Assembly (NCBI GenBank): GCA_035530135.1
Contig: DATKVJ010000142.1
Coordinates: forward strand, 62,001-126,000
Direction of reading: 5' to 3'
DNA length: 64,000 nucleotides
Origin: CAIYYX01 sp035530135
GTDB taxonomy: Bacteria; Pseudomonadota; Gammaproteobacteria; Burkholderiales; Rhodocyclaceae
Of the stretch, positions 1 through 7,784 are shown one piece after another. The notes beneath the pieces were generated by a model. The model was not told the origin of the DNA. It did not search any database and worked only from the letters and a program-made list of their open reading frames with translations. The position numbers and the translations under genes are program-made. The number at the start of each line of letters is the position of its first letter. Within the stretch, counting starts at the first letter, position 1.

Positions 1-897
1 CACGCCCGCCAGTACCAGGGCGACGAAGCTCAAGCCGCCGACGAGCGCAACGGTGGTGCCCAGCGCCAGGGTGCGTTCGATGCCGACCCTGGGCAGGAGC
101 CGCCGGCAGACGAGGGTTCCGGTGAGGTAGCCCATCACGCCCAGAGAGTAGATGTAGCCGTAATTGGCGGTCGGCACGTGCAGCACCCGGATCAGCACGA
201 AGGACGAGCCGCTGATGAAAACGAAGATCGAGCCGTAGGACAGCGCGCCGGGGATGGTGTAGGCCCAGAAGGCCGGCGTGGCGGCGATCTGCGCATAGCC
301 CTTGGCCAGGTTCGAGAGCCTCGTGGCTTCGGGGTTCTTGTGGGCATTCGTTTCGCTCAGCCAGCGCCAGGCCGCCCAGGTCAGAATGGCGCAGAACAGC
401 GCGTGCACGCCGAAGGCGGCGCGCCAGCCGAAGGCCACCTGCAGATAGCTGCCGGCGATCGGTCCCAGGATCGGCACCAAGGACAGCAGGCTGCTGGCCT
501 TGGCGATCACCCGCGCGCCTTCCGCAGGCTTATAGGCATCGCGAATGATGGCGCGGGCCACCACCACCGCCGTGCAGCAGCCCACTGCCTGGACGAAGCG
601 ACCGAAGACGAGCAGATGGAGCGACGGCGCCAGAGCGCAGGCTAGGCTGGCGAGCAGGTAAGTGGCGAGTCCGGCTTGGAGCACCGGGCGGCGACCGTAG
701 CGGTCGGAGAGCGGGCCGCTGATCAGTTGGGCCGTGCCGAAACCGATCACGAACAGCGACAGCGTCTGCTGCACCTGGGCAGGCGTGGCGGAGAAATAGA
801 CCGCCAGATGCGGCAGCGAGGCGAGGTAGAAATCGGTAGACAAGGGCTGCAGCATCAGGCAGCCGGTGATCAGCCAGAGTAGGGTGGCGGGAGACAT
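1..897 (-). CDS. Bcr/CflA-family drug-resistance MFS transporter (C-terminus off window)
   Basis: I translated the minus strand from the ATG at 895-897; the frame stays open for 299 codons to the window edge, so the protein lacks its last part. The N-terminus reads MSPATLLWLITGCLMLQPLS followed by TDFYLASLP, the typical first helix of Bcr/CflA exporters. The MFS loop 2-3 signature is present (GPLSDRYGRRPVL), as are a second-helix stretch GRFVQAVG and RAIIRDAY. Successive hydrophobic segments fit a 12-TM inner-membrane proton antiporter that exports drugs such as bicyclomycin or chloramphenicol; the substrate here is unknown. The gene follows smpB on the same strand, 106 bases downstream. Confidence 0.85.
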   Translation of the reverse strand, partial: MSPATLLWLITGCLMLQPLSTDFYLASLPHLAVYFSATPAQVQQTLSLFVIGFGTAQLISGPLSDRYGRRPVLQAGLATYLLASLACALAPSLHLLVFGRFVQAVGCCTAVVVARAIIRDAYKPAEGARVIAKASSLLSLVPILGPIAGSYLQVAFGWRAAFGVHALFCAILTWAAWRWLSETNAHKNPEATRLSNLAKGYAQIAATPAFWAYTIPGALSYGSIFVFISGSSFVLIRVLHVPTANYGYIYSLGVMGYLTGTLVCRRLLPRVGIERTLALGTTVALVGGLSFVALVLAGV

Positions 898-1003
898 GCG
901 CTTCAAGCCTTGTTGCGAATCAGGCGGCCCTTTTGCCTGCGGCCGCCCCTTCGGGACTCAGCGCTCGCTACTTGCTCGCTTAGCCTGCGCCGAAAGCGCC
1001 GGC

Positions 1004-1453
1004 TCATGATCGAGTGACTTTCATCACCCGGCTCTTTTCCCTATCCCAGTCCCGCTCCTTCTCGGCTTCGCGCTTGTCATACTGTTTCTTGCCCTTGGCC
1101 AGCCCGATGGTGAGCTTGACCCGGCCCTTGGAGAAATGCAGGTCGAGCGGCACCAGGGCATAGCCGGCGCGCTCCACCTTGCCGATCAACTTGCTGATTT
1201 CCTCGCCGTGCAAAAGCAGCTTGCGCGTCCTCACCGGATCGGGGTGGATGTGGGTCGAGGCGGTCGGGAGCGGACTGATGTGCGCGCCGATCAGATAGAT
1301 CTCCTCGTTCCTCAGCACCACGTAGGCTTCCTTGATCTGGGCCCGGCCGGCGCGTATCGCCTTGACCTCCCAGCCTTCGAGGGCGATGCCGGCCTCGAAC
1401 TTGTCCTCGATGAAGTAGTCGTGGAAGGCCTTCTTGTTTTCGGCGATGCTCAT
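1004..1453 (-). CDS. smpB: SsrA-binding protein SmpB
   Basis: 149 residues. SmpB binds tmRNA and brings it to stalled ribosomes for trans-translation. The start MSIAENKKAFHDYFIED, the core GWEVKAIRAGRAQIKE and the basic C-terminal tail (KREAEKERDWDREKSRVMK) are family hallmarks, and the length is normal. The open frame extends upstream to 1633, but that extension crosses into ratA and looks like nothing; the ATG at 1451-1453 matches the family start. It is divergent from ratA with 47 bases between the start codons, the usual betaproteobacterial arrangement. The tmRNA gene itself is not in the window. Confidence 0.97.
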   Translation of the reverse strand: MSIAENKKAFHDYFIEDKFEAGIALEGWEVKAIRAGRAQIKEAYVVLRNEEIYLIGAHISPLPTASTHIHPDPVRTRKLLLHGEEISKLIGKVERAGYALVPLDLHFSKGRVKLTIGLAKGKKQYDKREAEKERDWDREKSRVMKVTRS

Positions 1454-1468
1454 GGACGTGACGCGCGG

Positions 1469-1485
1469 TAGAATGTCGCATTCTA
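1469..1485. promoter_or_regulatory. Perfect palindrome in the smpB/ratA divergent gap
   Basis: TAGAATG (1469-1475), spacer TCG, CATTCTA (1479-1485): perfect 7-base arms. Because of the symmetry each strand carries a TAGAAT hexamer about 25 bases before a start codon (ratA at 1501, smpB at 1453), a plausible -10 for each direction. No good -35 is visible on either side. It could equally be a repressor site. Confidence 0.45.
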
Positions 1486-1500
1486 ACTCAGCCCACCGGC

Positions 1501-1932
1501 ATGGCCGTCGTCGAAAAATCGGTTCTGATCGAACGCAGCGCAGCGCAGATGTTCGATCTCGTCGATCGGGTCGAGGACTACCCGAAGTTTCTGCCCTGGT
1601 GCGGCGGCACGCAGTTGTTCGAGCGCAATCCAAGCATCACCTCCGCCCGGATCGACATCAGCTATCACGGCCTGAAGACGCACTTTTCGACCGAGAACGC
1701 CAAAGACTATCCGCGATCGATGGCGATAGCGCTCACCGAAGGTCCCTTCAGGCACATGGACGGAGGCTGGCGCTTCACGCCCTTGGGGGATGCCGCCTGC
1801 AAGGTCGAGTTTCGTTTGCACTACGAATTCTCCAGCCGCCTGCTGGAGAAGGTGCTGGGCCCGGTGTTCAACCATATCGCCAATACCTTCGTCGAGTCCT
1901 TCGTGAAGCGGGCGGGAGAACTCTATGCCTGA
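1501..1932 (+). CDS. ratA: RatA/Coq10-like START-domain protein
   Basis: 143 residues, a complete polyketide-cyclase/START domain. The start MAVVEKSVLIERSAAQMFDL, the YPKFLPWCGGT segment and the C-terminal FNHIANTFVESFVKRA are characteristic of RatA/PasT and bacterial Coq10-like proteins. Members have been described as a toxin that blocks 70S ribosome assembly in E. coli and as ubiquinone-binding proteins; which role applies here cannot be told from sequence. Its stop overlaps the start of the next gene by 8 bases, so the two are probably co-translated, as in the usual ratAB pair next to smpB. Confidence 0.93.
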   Translation: MAVVEKSVLIERSAAQMFDLVDRVEDYPKFLPWCGGTQLFERNPSITSARIDISYHGLKTHFSTENAKDYPRSMAIALTEGPFRHMDGGWRFTPLGDAACKVEFRLHYEFSSRLLEKVLGPVFNHIANTFVESFVKRAGELYA

Positions 1933-2239
1933 ACGCATCGCGGTGGCGGTCGTCTATGCCGGCGTGGACCAGCAGGCGCTGGTGCAGCTCGACCTGCCCG
2001 CCGGTAGCACGCTGATTCAGGCGGTCGAGGCGTCCGGGCTGCTGCAGCGGTTTCCAGAGATCGACCTGGGCCGGAACAAGGTCGGCATCTTCGGCAAGCT
2101 CGGCCGTATCGATTCGCCGCTGCGCAGCCACGACCGGGTCGAGATCTATCGCGCGCTGATCGCCGATCCCAAGGAAGTGCGGCGCAGGCGCGCCGCCGAA
2201 GGCAAGGCGATGAAGCCGGGCGTCGATTTGTGCCCGTAG
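1925..2239 (+). CDS. ratB: RnfH/RatB ubiquitin-fold protein
   Basis: 104 residues, RnfH family (beta-grasp, ubiquitin-like). Family features: the opening strand ERIAVAVVYAG, the QLDLPAGSTLIQAVEASGLL segment, VGIFGKLGRIDSPLRSHDRVEIYRPL-like core (here ending RVEIYRALIADPKE) and a basic tail RRRRAAEGK. The cellular role is not established. It overlaps ratA by 8 bases. Confidence 0.93.
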   Translation: MPERIAVAVVYAGVDQQALVQLDLPAGSTLIQAVEASGLLQRFPEIDLGRNKVGIFGKLGRIDSPLRSHDRVEIYRALIADPKEVRRRRAAEGKAMKPGVDLCP

Positions 2240-2245
2240 TTGTCG

Positions 2246-2264
2246 CCGGGGAGTTGGCCCCCGG
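2246..2264. terminator. Possible bidirectional hairpin between ratB and the DUF4124 gene
   Basis: CCGGGG (2246-2251), 7-base loop, CCCCGG (2259-2264), located between two convergent gene ends (2239 and 2307). No T-run follows on either strand, so termination is an inference from position and a strong stem only. Confidence 0.3.
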
Positions 2265-2306
2265 GAGGCAACCCAGACCGTTTATGCTGCGCAGAAGAGA
2301 GACGCT

Positions 2307-2750
2307 TTACTGGCACCAGGAGTCGGCTGTCTGCTGCGCCGAGCGCTTCTCCTGATCGCGCTCGCGATCGTTCAAAAAGGCGCGCTCTCCGTTCTTTCCT
2401 GTGCGAGTAATGCGCACGCCCGACGCTAGTGCCCGCAGGTAAGACTTGGCCTGATCGCAGTTCCTCTGCCGCTCTTCGGCATCGGCCTTGTCCTTTTCCG
2501 CCTTGACGGCGGCCTCCCTGGCTTCCTGCTGGTGCTTGTTGAACGCCGCCTCCTGGTTGGCCAGGGCACGGCGAGCGCGCTCCACATCGCCAGGCGGCAC
2601 CCTGTCCGTCTCAAGCTTGCGCACGTTCGCGGTATCGGCCGGCGCCCGGTCGGCGTAATGCTCTACGCCATCAGCGCCTCGCCAAGTGTAGATCTGGGCG
2701 AGCGCCAGGGGCGAGGCCAGAAGCAGAACGAGGATTACTGGTCGGCGCAT
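2307..2750 (-). CDS. Secreted DUF4124 domain protein
   Basis: 147 residues. A signal peptide (MRRPVILVLLLASPLALA) is followed directly by the DUF4124 core IYTWRGADGVEHYADRAPAD, the short WxxxDG...Y.D motif of this domain. Residues 55-105 are a charged, Ala/Glu/Lys-rich probable coiled coil. Two cysteines near the end (in NCDQ and SWCQ) could form a disulfide in the periplasm. Function unknown. It is convergent with ratB and divergent from guaB, whose promoter lies in the 65-base gap. Confidence 0.88.
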   Translation of the reverse strand: MRRPVILVLLLASPLALAQIYTWRGADGVEHYADRAPADTANVRKLETDRVPPGDVERARRALANQEAAFNKHQQEAREAAVKAEKDKADAEERQRNCDQAKSYLRALASGVRITRTGKNGERAFLNDRERDQEKRSAQQTADSWCQ

Positions 2751-2760
2751 AGGGACTCCG

Positions 2761-2790
2761 TTGCCGGGTTTCGACCGGCCTGCGTATAAT
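2761..2790 (+). promoter_or_regulatory. Sigma70-type promoter for guaBA
   Basis: TTGCCG (2761-2766), 18-base spacer, TATAAT (2785-2790, perfect consensus). The predicted transcript starts near 2797, giving a leader of about 20 bases before guaB at 2816. No guaBA-type PurR operator was recognised. Confidence 0.75.
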
Positions 2791-2815
2791 ACGTTTTTGG
2801 CACGAAAGATAGAAG

Positions 2816-4276
2816 ATGCGAGTCATCCACAAGGCTCTGACGTTCGACGATGTCCTGCTTGTCCCCGCCCACTCCACCATCCTGCCCCGCGACGTCACAC
2901 TGTCCACGCGCTTGACGCGTAACATCGATCTGCATCTGCCGCTGGTCTCGGCCGCCATGGATACGGTGACCGAATCCAGCCTGGCGATCGCCCTGGCGCA
3001 GGAAGGCGGCATCGGCATCGTGCACAAGAACCTGAACCCCAAGGACCAGGCGGCCGAGGTGGCCAAGGTCAAGCGCTTCGAGTCGGGCGTGCTGAAGGAT
3101 CCGATCACCATTCCGCCGTCGATGAGCGTGCGCGAAGTGCTGGCGCTGACCCGGCTGCACAAGTTTTCCGGCCTGCCGGTGGTCGAGGGAGCCAAGGTGG
3201 TCGGCATCGTCACCAACCGCGACCTGCGCTTCGAGACCAATCTCGACCAACCGGTGAAGAACATCATGACGCCGCGCGAGCGCCTGATCACCGTCAGGGA
3301 GGGCAGCTCTGCCGAGGAGGCCAAGGCGCTGATGCACAAGCACCGTCTGGAACGCGTTCTGGTCATCAACGGCGAATTCGAGCTGCGTGGTCTGATCACC
3401 GTCAAGGACATCCTGAAGTCGACCGAGTACCCCAACGCCTGCAAGGACAGTCTCGGCCATCTGCGCGTCGGCGCAGCCATCGGCGTCGGCGAAGGCACCG
3501 AGACGCGCGCCGAACTGCTGGCCGAAGCCGGCGTCGACGTGCTGGTGGTGGATACCGCCCACGGCCACTCCCAGGGCGTGCTGGACCGCGTCCGCTGGGT
3601 GAAGAAGAATTTCCCGCAGGTAGAGGTGATCGGCGGCAACATCGCTACCGCGGCGGCGGCCTTGGCCCTGGTCGATCACGGCGCCGACGGCGTCAAGGTC
3701 GGCATCGGTCCCGGTTCGATCTGCACCACGCGCATCGTCGCGGGCGTCGGCGTGCCGCAAATCACGGCGATCGACAACGTCGCCACCGCGCTCGCCGGCA
3801 GCGGCGTGCCGATGATCGCCGACGGCGGCATCCGTTATTCGGGCGACATCTCCAAGGCGATCGCCGCCGGCGCCAACGCCGTGATGCTCGGCGGTCTGTT
3901 TGCCGGTACCGAGGAGGCGCCGGGCGAGACCGTGCTCTTCCAGGGCCGCTCCTACAAGGCCTACCGCGGCATGGGCAGCCTAGGCGCGATGAAGGAGGGC
4001 GCCGCCGACCGCTATTTCCAGGAAAGCGACGCCAATGTCGAGAAGCTGGTACCCGAGGGCATCGAGGGCCGCGTCCCCTACAAAGGCACGGTCGGCGCGG
4101 TGATCCACCAGTTGATGGGCGGGTTGCGCGCCTCGATGGGCTACCTCGGTTGCGCCACCATCGACGAGATGCGAATCCGCGCCGAATTCGTCCAGATATC
4201 CTCGGCGGGGGTGCGCGAGTCGCACGTCCATGACGTGCAGATCACCAAGGAAGCGCCCAATTACCACGTGGATTGA
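2816..4276 (+). CDS. guaB: IMP dehydrogenase
   Basis: 486 residues, full length. GuaB oxidises IMP to XMP with NAD+, the first committed step to GMP, in the cytoplasm. The start MRVIHKALTFDDVLLVPAHS is canonical. Two CBS domains lie around residues 95-205. The catalytic loop GPGSICTTRI carries the active-site cysteine at about residue 303, followed by GVGVPQITAI and the ADGGIRYSGDI and MLGGLFAGTEEAPGE phosphate-binding segments. It is followed after 3 bases by guaA, so the two form the guaBA operon. Confidence 0.98.
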   Translation: MRVIHKALTFDDVLLVPAHSTILPRDVTLSTRLTRNIDLHLPLVSAAMDTVTESSLAIALAQEGGIGIVHKNLNPKDQAAEVAKVKRFESGVLKDPITIPPSMSVREVLALTRLHKFSGLPVVEGAKVVGIVTNRDLRFETNLDQPVKNIMTPRERLITVREGSSAEEAKALMHKHRLERVLVINGEFELRGLITVKDILKSTEYPNACKDSLGHLRVGAAIGVGEGTETRAELLAEAGVDVLVVDTAHGHSQGVLDRVRWVKKNFPQVEVIGGNIATAAAALALVDHGADGVKVGIGPGSICTTRIVAGVGVPQITAIDNVATALAGSGVPMIADGGIRYSGDISKAIAAGANAVMLGGLFAGTEEAPGETVLFQGRSYKAYRGMGSLGAMKEGAADRYFQESDANVEKLVPEGIEGRVPYKGTVGAVIHQLMGGLRASMGYLGCATIDEMRIRAEFVQISSAGVRESHVHDVQITKEAPNYHVD

Positions 4277-4279
4277 TTT

Positions 4280-5860
4280 ATGCACCAGAAAATCCTGATT
4301 CTCGACTTCGGCTCCCAGTTCACCCAGCTGATCGCCCGCCGCGTGCGCGAACAGCAGGTCTATTGCGAGCTGCATCCGAACGACGTCTCCGACGCCTTCA
4401 TCCGTGAATTCAATCCCCAGGGCATCATCCTCTCGGGCGGACCTAACTCGGTCTATGAGGACGAGACGCCACGGGCGCCGCAGGCGGTGTTCGAGCTCGG
4501 CGTGCCGGTTCTGGGCATCTGCTACGGCATGCAAACCATGGCCTTTCAGCTCGGCGGCAAGGTCGAAAGCGGGCAGAAGCGCGAGTACGGCTATGCCGAG
4601 ATCCGCGCCCGCGGCCATTCGCAGCTGTTCGAGGGCATCGAGGACAGATCCAACGCGGAGGGTCACGGCCTGCTCGACGTTTGGATGAGCCACGGCGACA
4701 AGGTGACCATGTTGCCCCCGGGTTTCAAGGCGATCGCCAGCAACGACGCCACGCCGATCGCCGCCATGGCCGACGAGAATCGTCATTTCTATGGCGTGCA
4801 GTTCCACCCCGAGGTGACGCACACCTTGAAGGGCAAGGACATCCTGGCCCGCTTCGTGCACGACATCTGCGGCTGCGGCCACGACTGGAACATGCCCGAT
4901 TACGTCGCCGAGTCGGTGGCCAGAATCAAGCAGCAGATCGGCGGCGACCAGGTCATCCTGGGCCTGTCCGGGGGCGTCGATTCGAGCGTCGCGGCGGCGC
5001 TGATCCACCGCGCCATCGGCGAGCAGCTCACCTGCGTCTTCGTCGACAATGGCCTGCTGCGTTTGAACGAGGCGGAGCAAGTGATGCTGACCTTCGCCCG
5101 CAACCTCGGCGTCAAGGTGGTTCACGTCGATGCCACGGCGCAATTCATGAATCATCTGTCTGGAATTGCCGAACCTGAGCAAAAGCGCAAGATCATCGGC
5201 CGCGAGTTCATCGAGGTGTTCCAGGCCGAGGCGCTCAAACTGCGGGAAAACGGCACCGACGCGAAGTGGCTGGCGCAGGGCACGATCTATCCCGACGTGA
5301 TCGAATCGGCGGTCGCCCAGGGAGGCAAGAGGAAGGCGCACACCATCAAGAGTCACCACAACGTCGGCGGCCTGCCAGAAACGCTCCATCTGAAATTGCT
5401 GGAACCGCTGCGCGAACTGTTCAAGGACGAGGTGCGCGAGTTGGGGCTGGCTCTCGGCCTGGCGCACGAAATGGTCTACCGCCATCCGTTCCCCGGGCCG
5501 GGCCTGGGCGTGCGCATCCTCGGCGAAGTGAAGCAGGAATACGCGGACCTGCTGCGCCGCGCCGACGCAATTTTCATCGACGAACTGCGCGCCGCCGACT
5601 GGTACGACAAGACTTCCCAGGCTTTCGCCGTGTTCCTGCCGGTGAAATCGGTCGGCGTGATGGGCGATGGCCGCACCTATGAATACGTCGTCGCCCTGCG
5701 CGCGGTGCAGACCCAGGATTTCATGACCGCGCAATGGGCCGAGCTGCCTCACGCACTCCTGGGCCGCGTCTCGAGCCGCATCATCAACGAGGTGCGGGGC
5801 ATCAACCGCGTGGTCTACGACATCTCCGGCAAGCCGCCCGCGACCATCGAGTGGGAATAA
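4280..5860 (+). CDS. guaA: GMP synthase (glutamine-hydrolysing)
   Basis: 526 residues. GuaA aminates XMP to GMP using glutamine and ATP. The N-terminal class I glutaminase has the nucleophile elbow LGICYGMQ and the His/Glu of GVQFHPEV. The ATP-pyrophosphatase domain has the PP-loop GLSGGVDSSVAA near residue 232, and the C-terminal dimerisation domain ends RVVYDISGKPPATIEWE, the family terminus. Expressed with guaB (3-base gap). Nothing unusual. Confidence 0.98.
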   Translation: MHQKILILDFGSQFTQLIARRVREQQVYCELHPNDVSDAFIREFNPQGIILSGGPNSVYEDETPRAPQAVFELGVPVLGICYGMQTMAFQLGGKVESGQKREYGYAEIRARGHSQLFEGIEDRSNAEGHGLLDVWMSHGDKVTMLPPGFKAIASNDATPIAAMADENRHFYGVQFHPEVTHTLKGKDILARFVHDICGCGHDWNMPDYVAESVARIKQQIGGDQVILGLSGGVDSSVAAALIHRAIGEQLTCVFVDNGLLRLNEAEQVMLTFARNLGVKVVHVDATAQFMNHLSGIAEPEQKRKIIGREFIEVFQAEALKLRENGTDAKWLAQGTIYPDVIESAVAQGGKRKAHTIKSHHNVGGLPETLHLKLLEPLRELFKDEVRELGLALGLAHEMVYRHPFPGPGLGVRILGEVKQEYADLLRRADAIFIDELRAADWYDKTSQAFAVFLPVKSVGVMGDGRTYEYVVALRAVQTQDFMTAQWAELPHALLGRVSSRIINEVRGINRVVYDISGKPPATIEWE

Positions 5861-5957
5861 TTCATGGTGCTTCGGCAGCTATCGCTGAGAGCCGGAAGGA
5901 CCCCGGAACCTCTGTAAAACCAGGGATGTTTTTCTGCGGCATCTTGGTTTCAAACTA

Positions 5958-6344
5958 TCAGACCGGTACCAAAACTTCGATCAGGTCACTACAAATGGGC
6001 GACAAGTAGATTACTTTGCACGGGGATAGCTCCCTGGCGATCGGAACGACATTTTTGGCTGTGGGCGCGTTTCCGTTCTCTTCGTCGAGAATAAGGAGTT
6101 CCAATACTCCCAGGGCATCGCCGAGGTCCGAGAGCGACTTGCTCGTCGTTTTCGCGATGGCCAAGAATTCGGGTGCGTGCGTTGGTTTTCGAGTTGTGTT
6201 GATTATGAACTTCAGCCCCTCGAGTCGTTGCTGGTGCTCCCCGAAGTCAGCCAAGAACTGGCTGATGTATCGCGCCCGGCGCAGCGCGAATGCCTCCGGA
6301 TTGCTCTTTGCCAGGGATGCCCATTCCCTATAGTCGAAGTCCAT
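5958..6344 (-). CDS. DUF3135-like protein
   Basis: 128 residues if started at the ATG reading MDFDYREWASLAKSNPEAF; the frame continues upstream to 6407. The N-terminal 70 residues (DFD..W..LA...PEAF...R......L......Q.RL.GLKF.I) resemble the small DUF3135 family as I remember it; this is pattern recall, not a search. The C-terminal half matches nothing I recognise. It is convergent with guaA, with about 100 bases between the gene ends. Alternative: an unrelated orphan. Function unknown. Confidence 0.55.
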   Translation of the reverse strand: MDFDYREWASLAKSNPEAFALRRARYISQFLADFGEHQQRLEGLKFIINTTRKPTHAPEFLAIAKTTSKSLSDLGDALGVLELLILDEENGNAPTAKNVVPIARELSPCKVIYLSPICSDLIEVLVPV

Positions 6345-7784
6345 GTCCAAGTGAAGAGCCGCTTTAAGTCCATTGAATATGACATGACGATATTCAGTGG
6401 GAGGCAATTACTATACCAATTATTTTGTCCCGCACCATTACAACGAAGCGAACGCTTTTTCCAAGCGGTGCGGTCTTGAGTGTAAAAAAAATCGACTCGG
6501 ACTTGCGCTACTCCCAAGTGATCCTACTCAATCCGCGGGCCGCAATGCGCTCGCTTGAGTCAGCGTCAGTGACGCTTGCTCCACAGTGACCGATTTGGGC
6601 AGGTTCTCCTCGGCTTATCCACATCCGTGCCTTTGAACAGCACGACACGGTCGGATTGAAACTACAGTGGCACTACTTGCAGCACTGGCGACAGGAGACC
6701 GTAGTGCGCCGGTAGATGCGGGATGTGCAGGCCATCGCTCGACGCCATGGCGCTGTCAGGTGGGCAAAGGCGTAGAACTCGCCGAATCGGATAGCGGTGG
6801 TATCGACCGAGAAACGGCGCGCGCCGCTTGTCGGCAAGGCTAACTGTCCAGCGCCGATCTCGGACCCGATTATCAGAACATGCTGAACCGCCACCGGCAA
6901 CAGCCGTGGTCATCGAGGAGGCTGACTTCCCCCACTGGGTCCAGGCGGCCACGCTGCTTGGCCAGAGTTGCGGCCAACGCGAACAGGGCTGCCGGTTGCG
7001 TGGTGAGTGCCTGGGTCGAAGCCACCTCGAATTCAGGGCCCGCACGGGTCATGAACGTCAGGCGGGCGGTTCGATCGAGTAGCGTGCGACGAGTGCGGCA
7101 TGACGGTTGGTGCAGCGGTCCGGAATTTGCACGCTTTTTACGCCCTCGAGCATTTGTGGCGCATCGCTGCTGAAAAGCCGCGGCGAGAGCGATCCCGCGT
7201 CGCTAACTACCTGAAGCGTATTGGCCGGCGCTTCACTCAATCTCCTGTAATCACTCGATCAAGACCGGAATGGCGTTTCTTTCGGTGACTGCTGCGGCCC
7301 TCCGCACACGTGGATGCCGCTTATCAGTAGCCGGGCCAGAATTCGTCAAGTCTTTCAGCATCAAGAGGAACGATATTAATGATAAATACGGTGTCAATAT
7401 GATATAAACATAAATACGCGTTAAGGCAGTCGGCATGACAATATGCCAAATAAATATCACCATGGGATATTTATTGATATACTTGCTAGGTCGGCTCGTA
7501 GAATTTCTCTTGCCTTGGCGCAGTAAATTCGGCTGCCCCATCTTCCTCCGCCTGAGAGGCAAGAACCGTCCAGGGAATTCTGACCTGTCGCTATTCGATG
7601 CCAGATCAGGAGGGGCGTAGAGCGGTTGCGGAAAAAAGCCACCGCGCGGAAGGAGGAAAGGGACTGCTGCATCAATTCTGCTACTCGCTGGTTACGTTCT
7701 GAGCGAGCGTTATCGGGCCGCACCGGAGTGGATGGGAAGACGAAATACATCGATTTCATAATCGAAAAGAAAAAGGGGTCTGAG
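6345..7784. other. Long stretch without a convincing gene; probably decayed DNA plus the leader of the EPS operon
   Basis: About 1.4 kb. Frames are short and interrupted, and none gives a recognisable protein. A minus-strand frame from about 7110 to its stop at 6873-6875 has coding-like composition (contains GPEFEVASTQALTTQPAALF) but no proper start, so it may be a gene fragment. A 7-base-arm palindrome AGCGTCA-G-TGACGCT lies near 6564. From about 7370 to 7480 the sequence becomes very AT-rich, unlike its surroundings, and the last 300 bases lead into the 7785 gene. No transposase remnant was identified. Confidence 0.5.
7449..7475. promoter_or_regulatory. Perfect inverted repeat in the AT-rich leader of the EPS locus
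   Basis: AATAAATATC (7449-7458), loop ACCATGG, GATATTTATT (7466-7475): perfect 10-base arms. It sits about 310 bases upstream of the first EPS gene, inside an AT-rich patch of a GC-rich region. A protein-binding operator or a curved-DNA/H-NS-like binding region is plausible. No T-run suggests a terminator. Just before it is ATATGCCAAA, which recurs upstream of the 18995 gene. Confidence 0.45.

Noticed and set aside
178..882. Two plus-strand frames
   Set aside because: Antisense to the Bcr/CflA transporter, whose conserved motifs read clearly on the minus strand.
923..947. GGCGGCC...GGCCGCC inverted repeat downstream of smpB
   Set aside because: An 11-base spacer and no T-run on the minus strand; not enough to call a terminator.
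3980..5752. 590-codon minus-strand frame across guaB and guaA
   Set aside because: Lies fully antisense to two clear housekeeping genes and matches no protein pattern; long shadow frames are expected in GC-rich DNA.
6662..7045. 127-codon minus-strand frame considered as a transposase remnant
   Set aside because: No DDE or other transposase motif, no terminal inverted repeats or target duplication seen.
7251..7562. 103-codon minus-strand frame with a hydrophobic stretch
   Set aside because: The hydrophobicity comes from the AT-rich leader; no ribosome site and no family resemblance.
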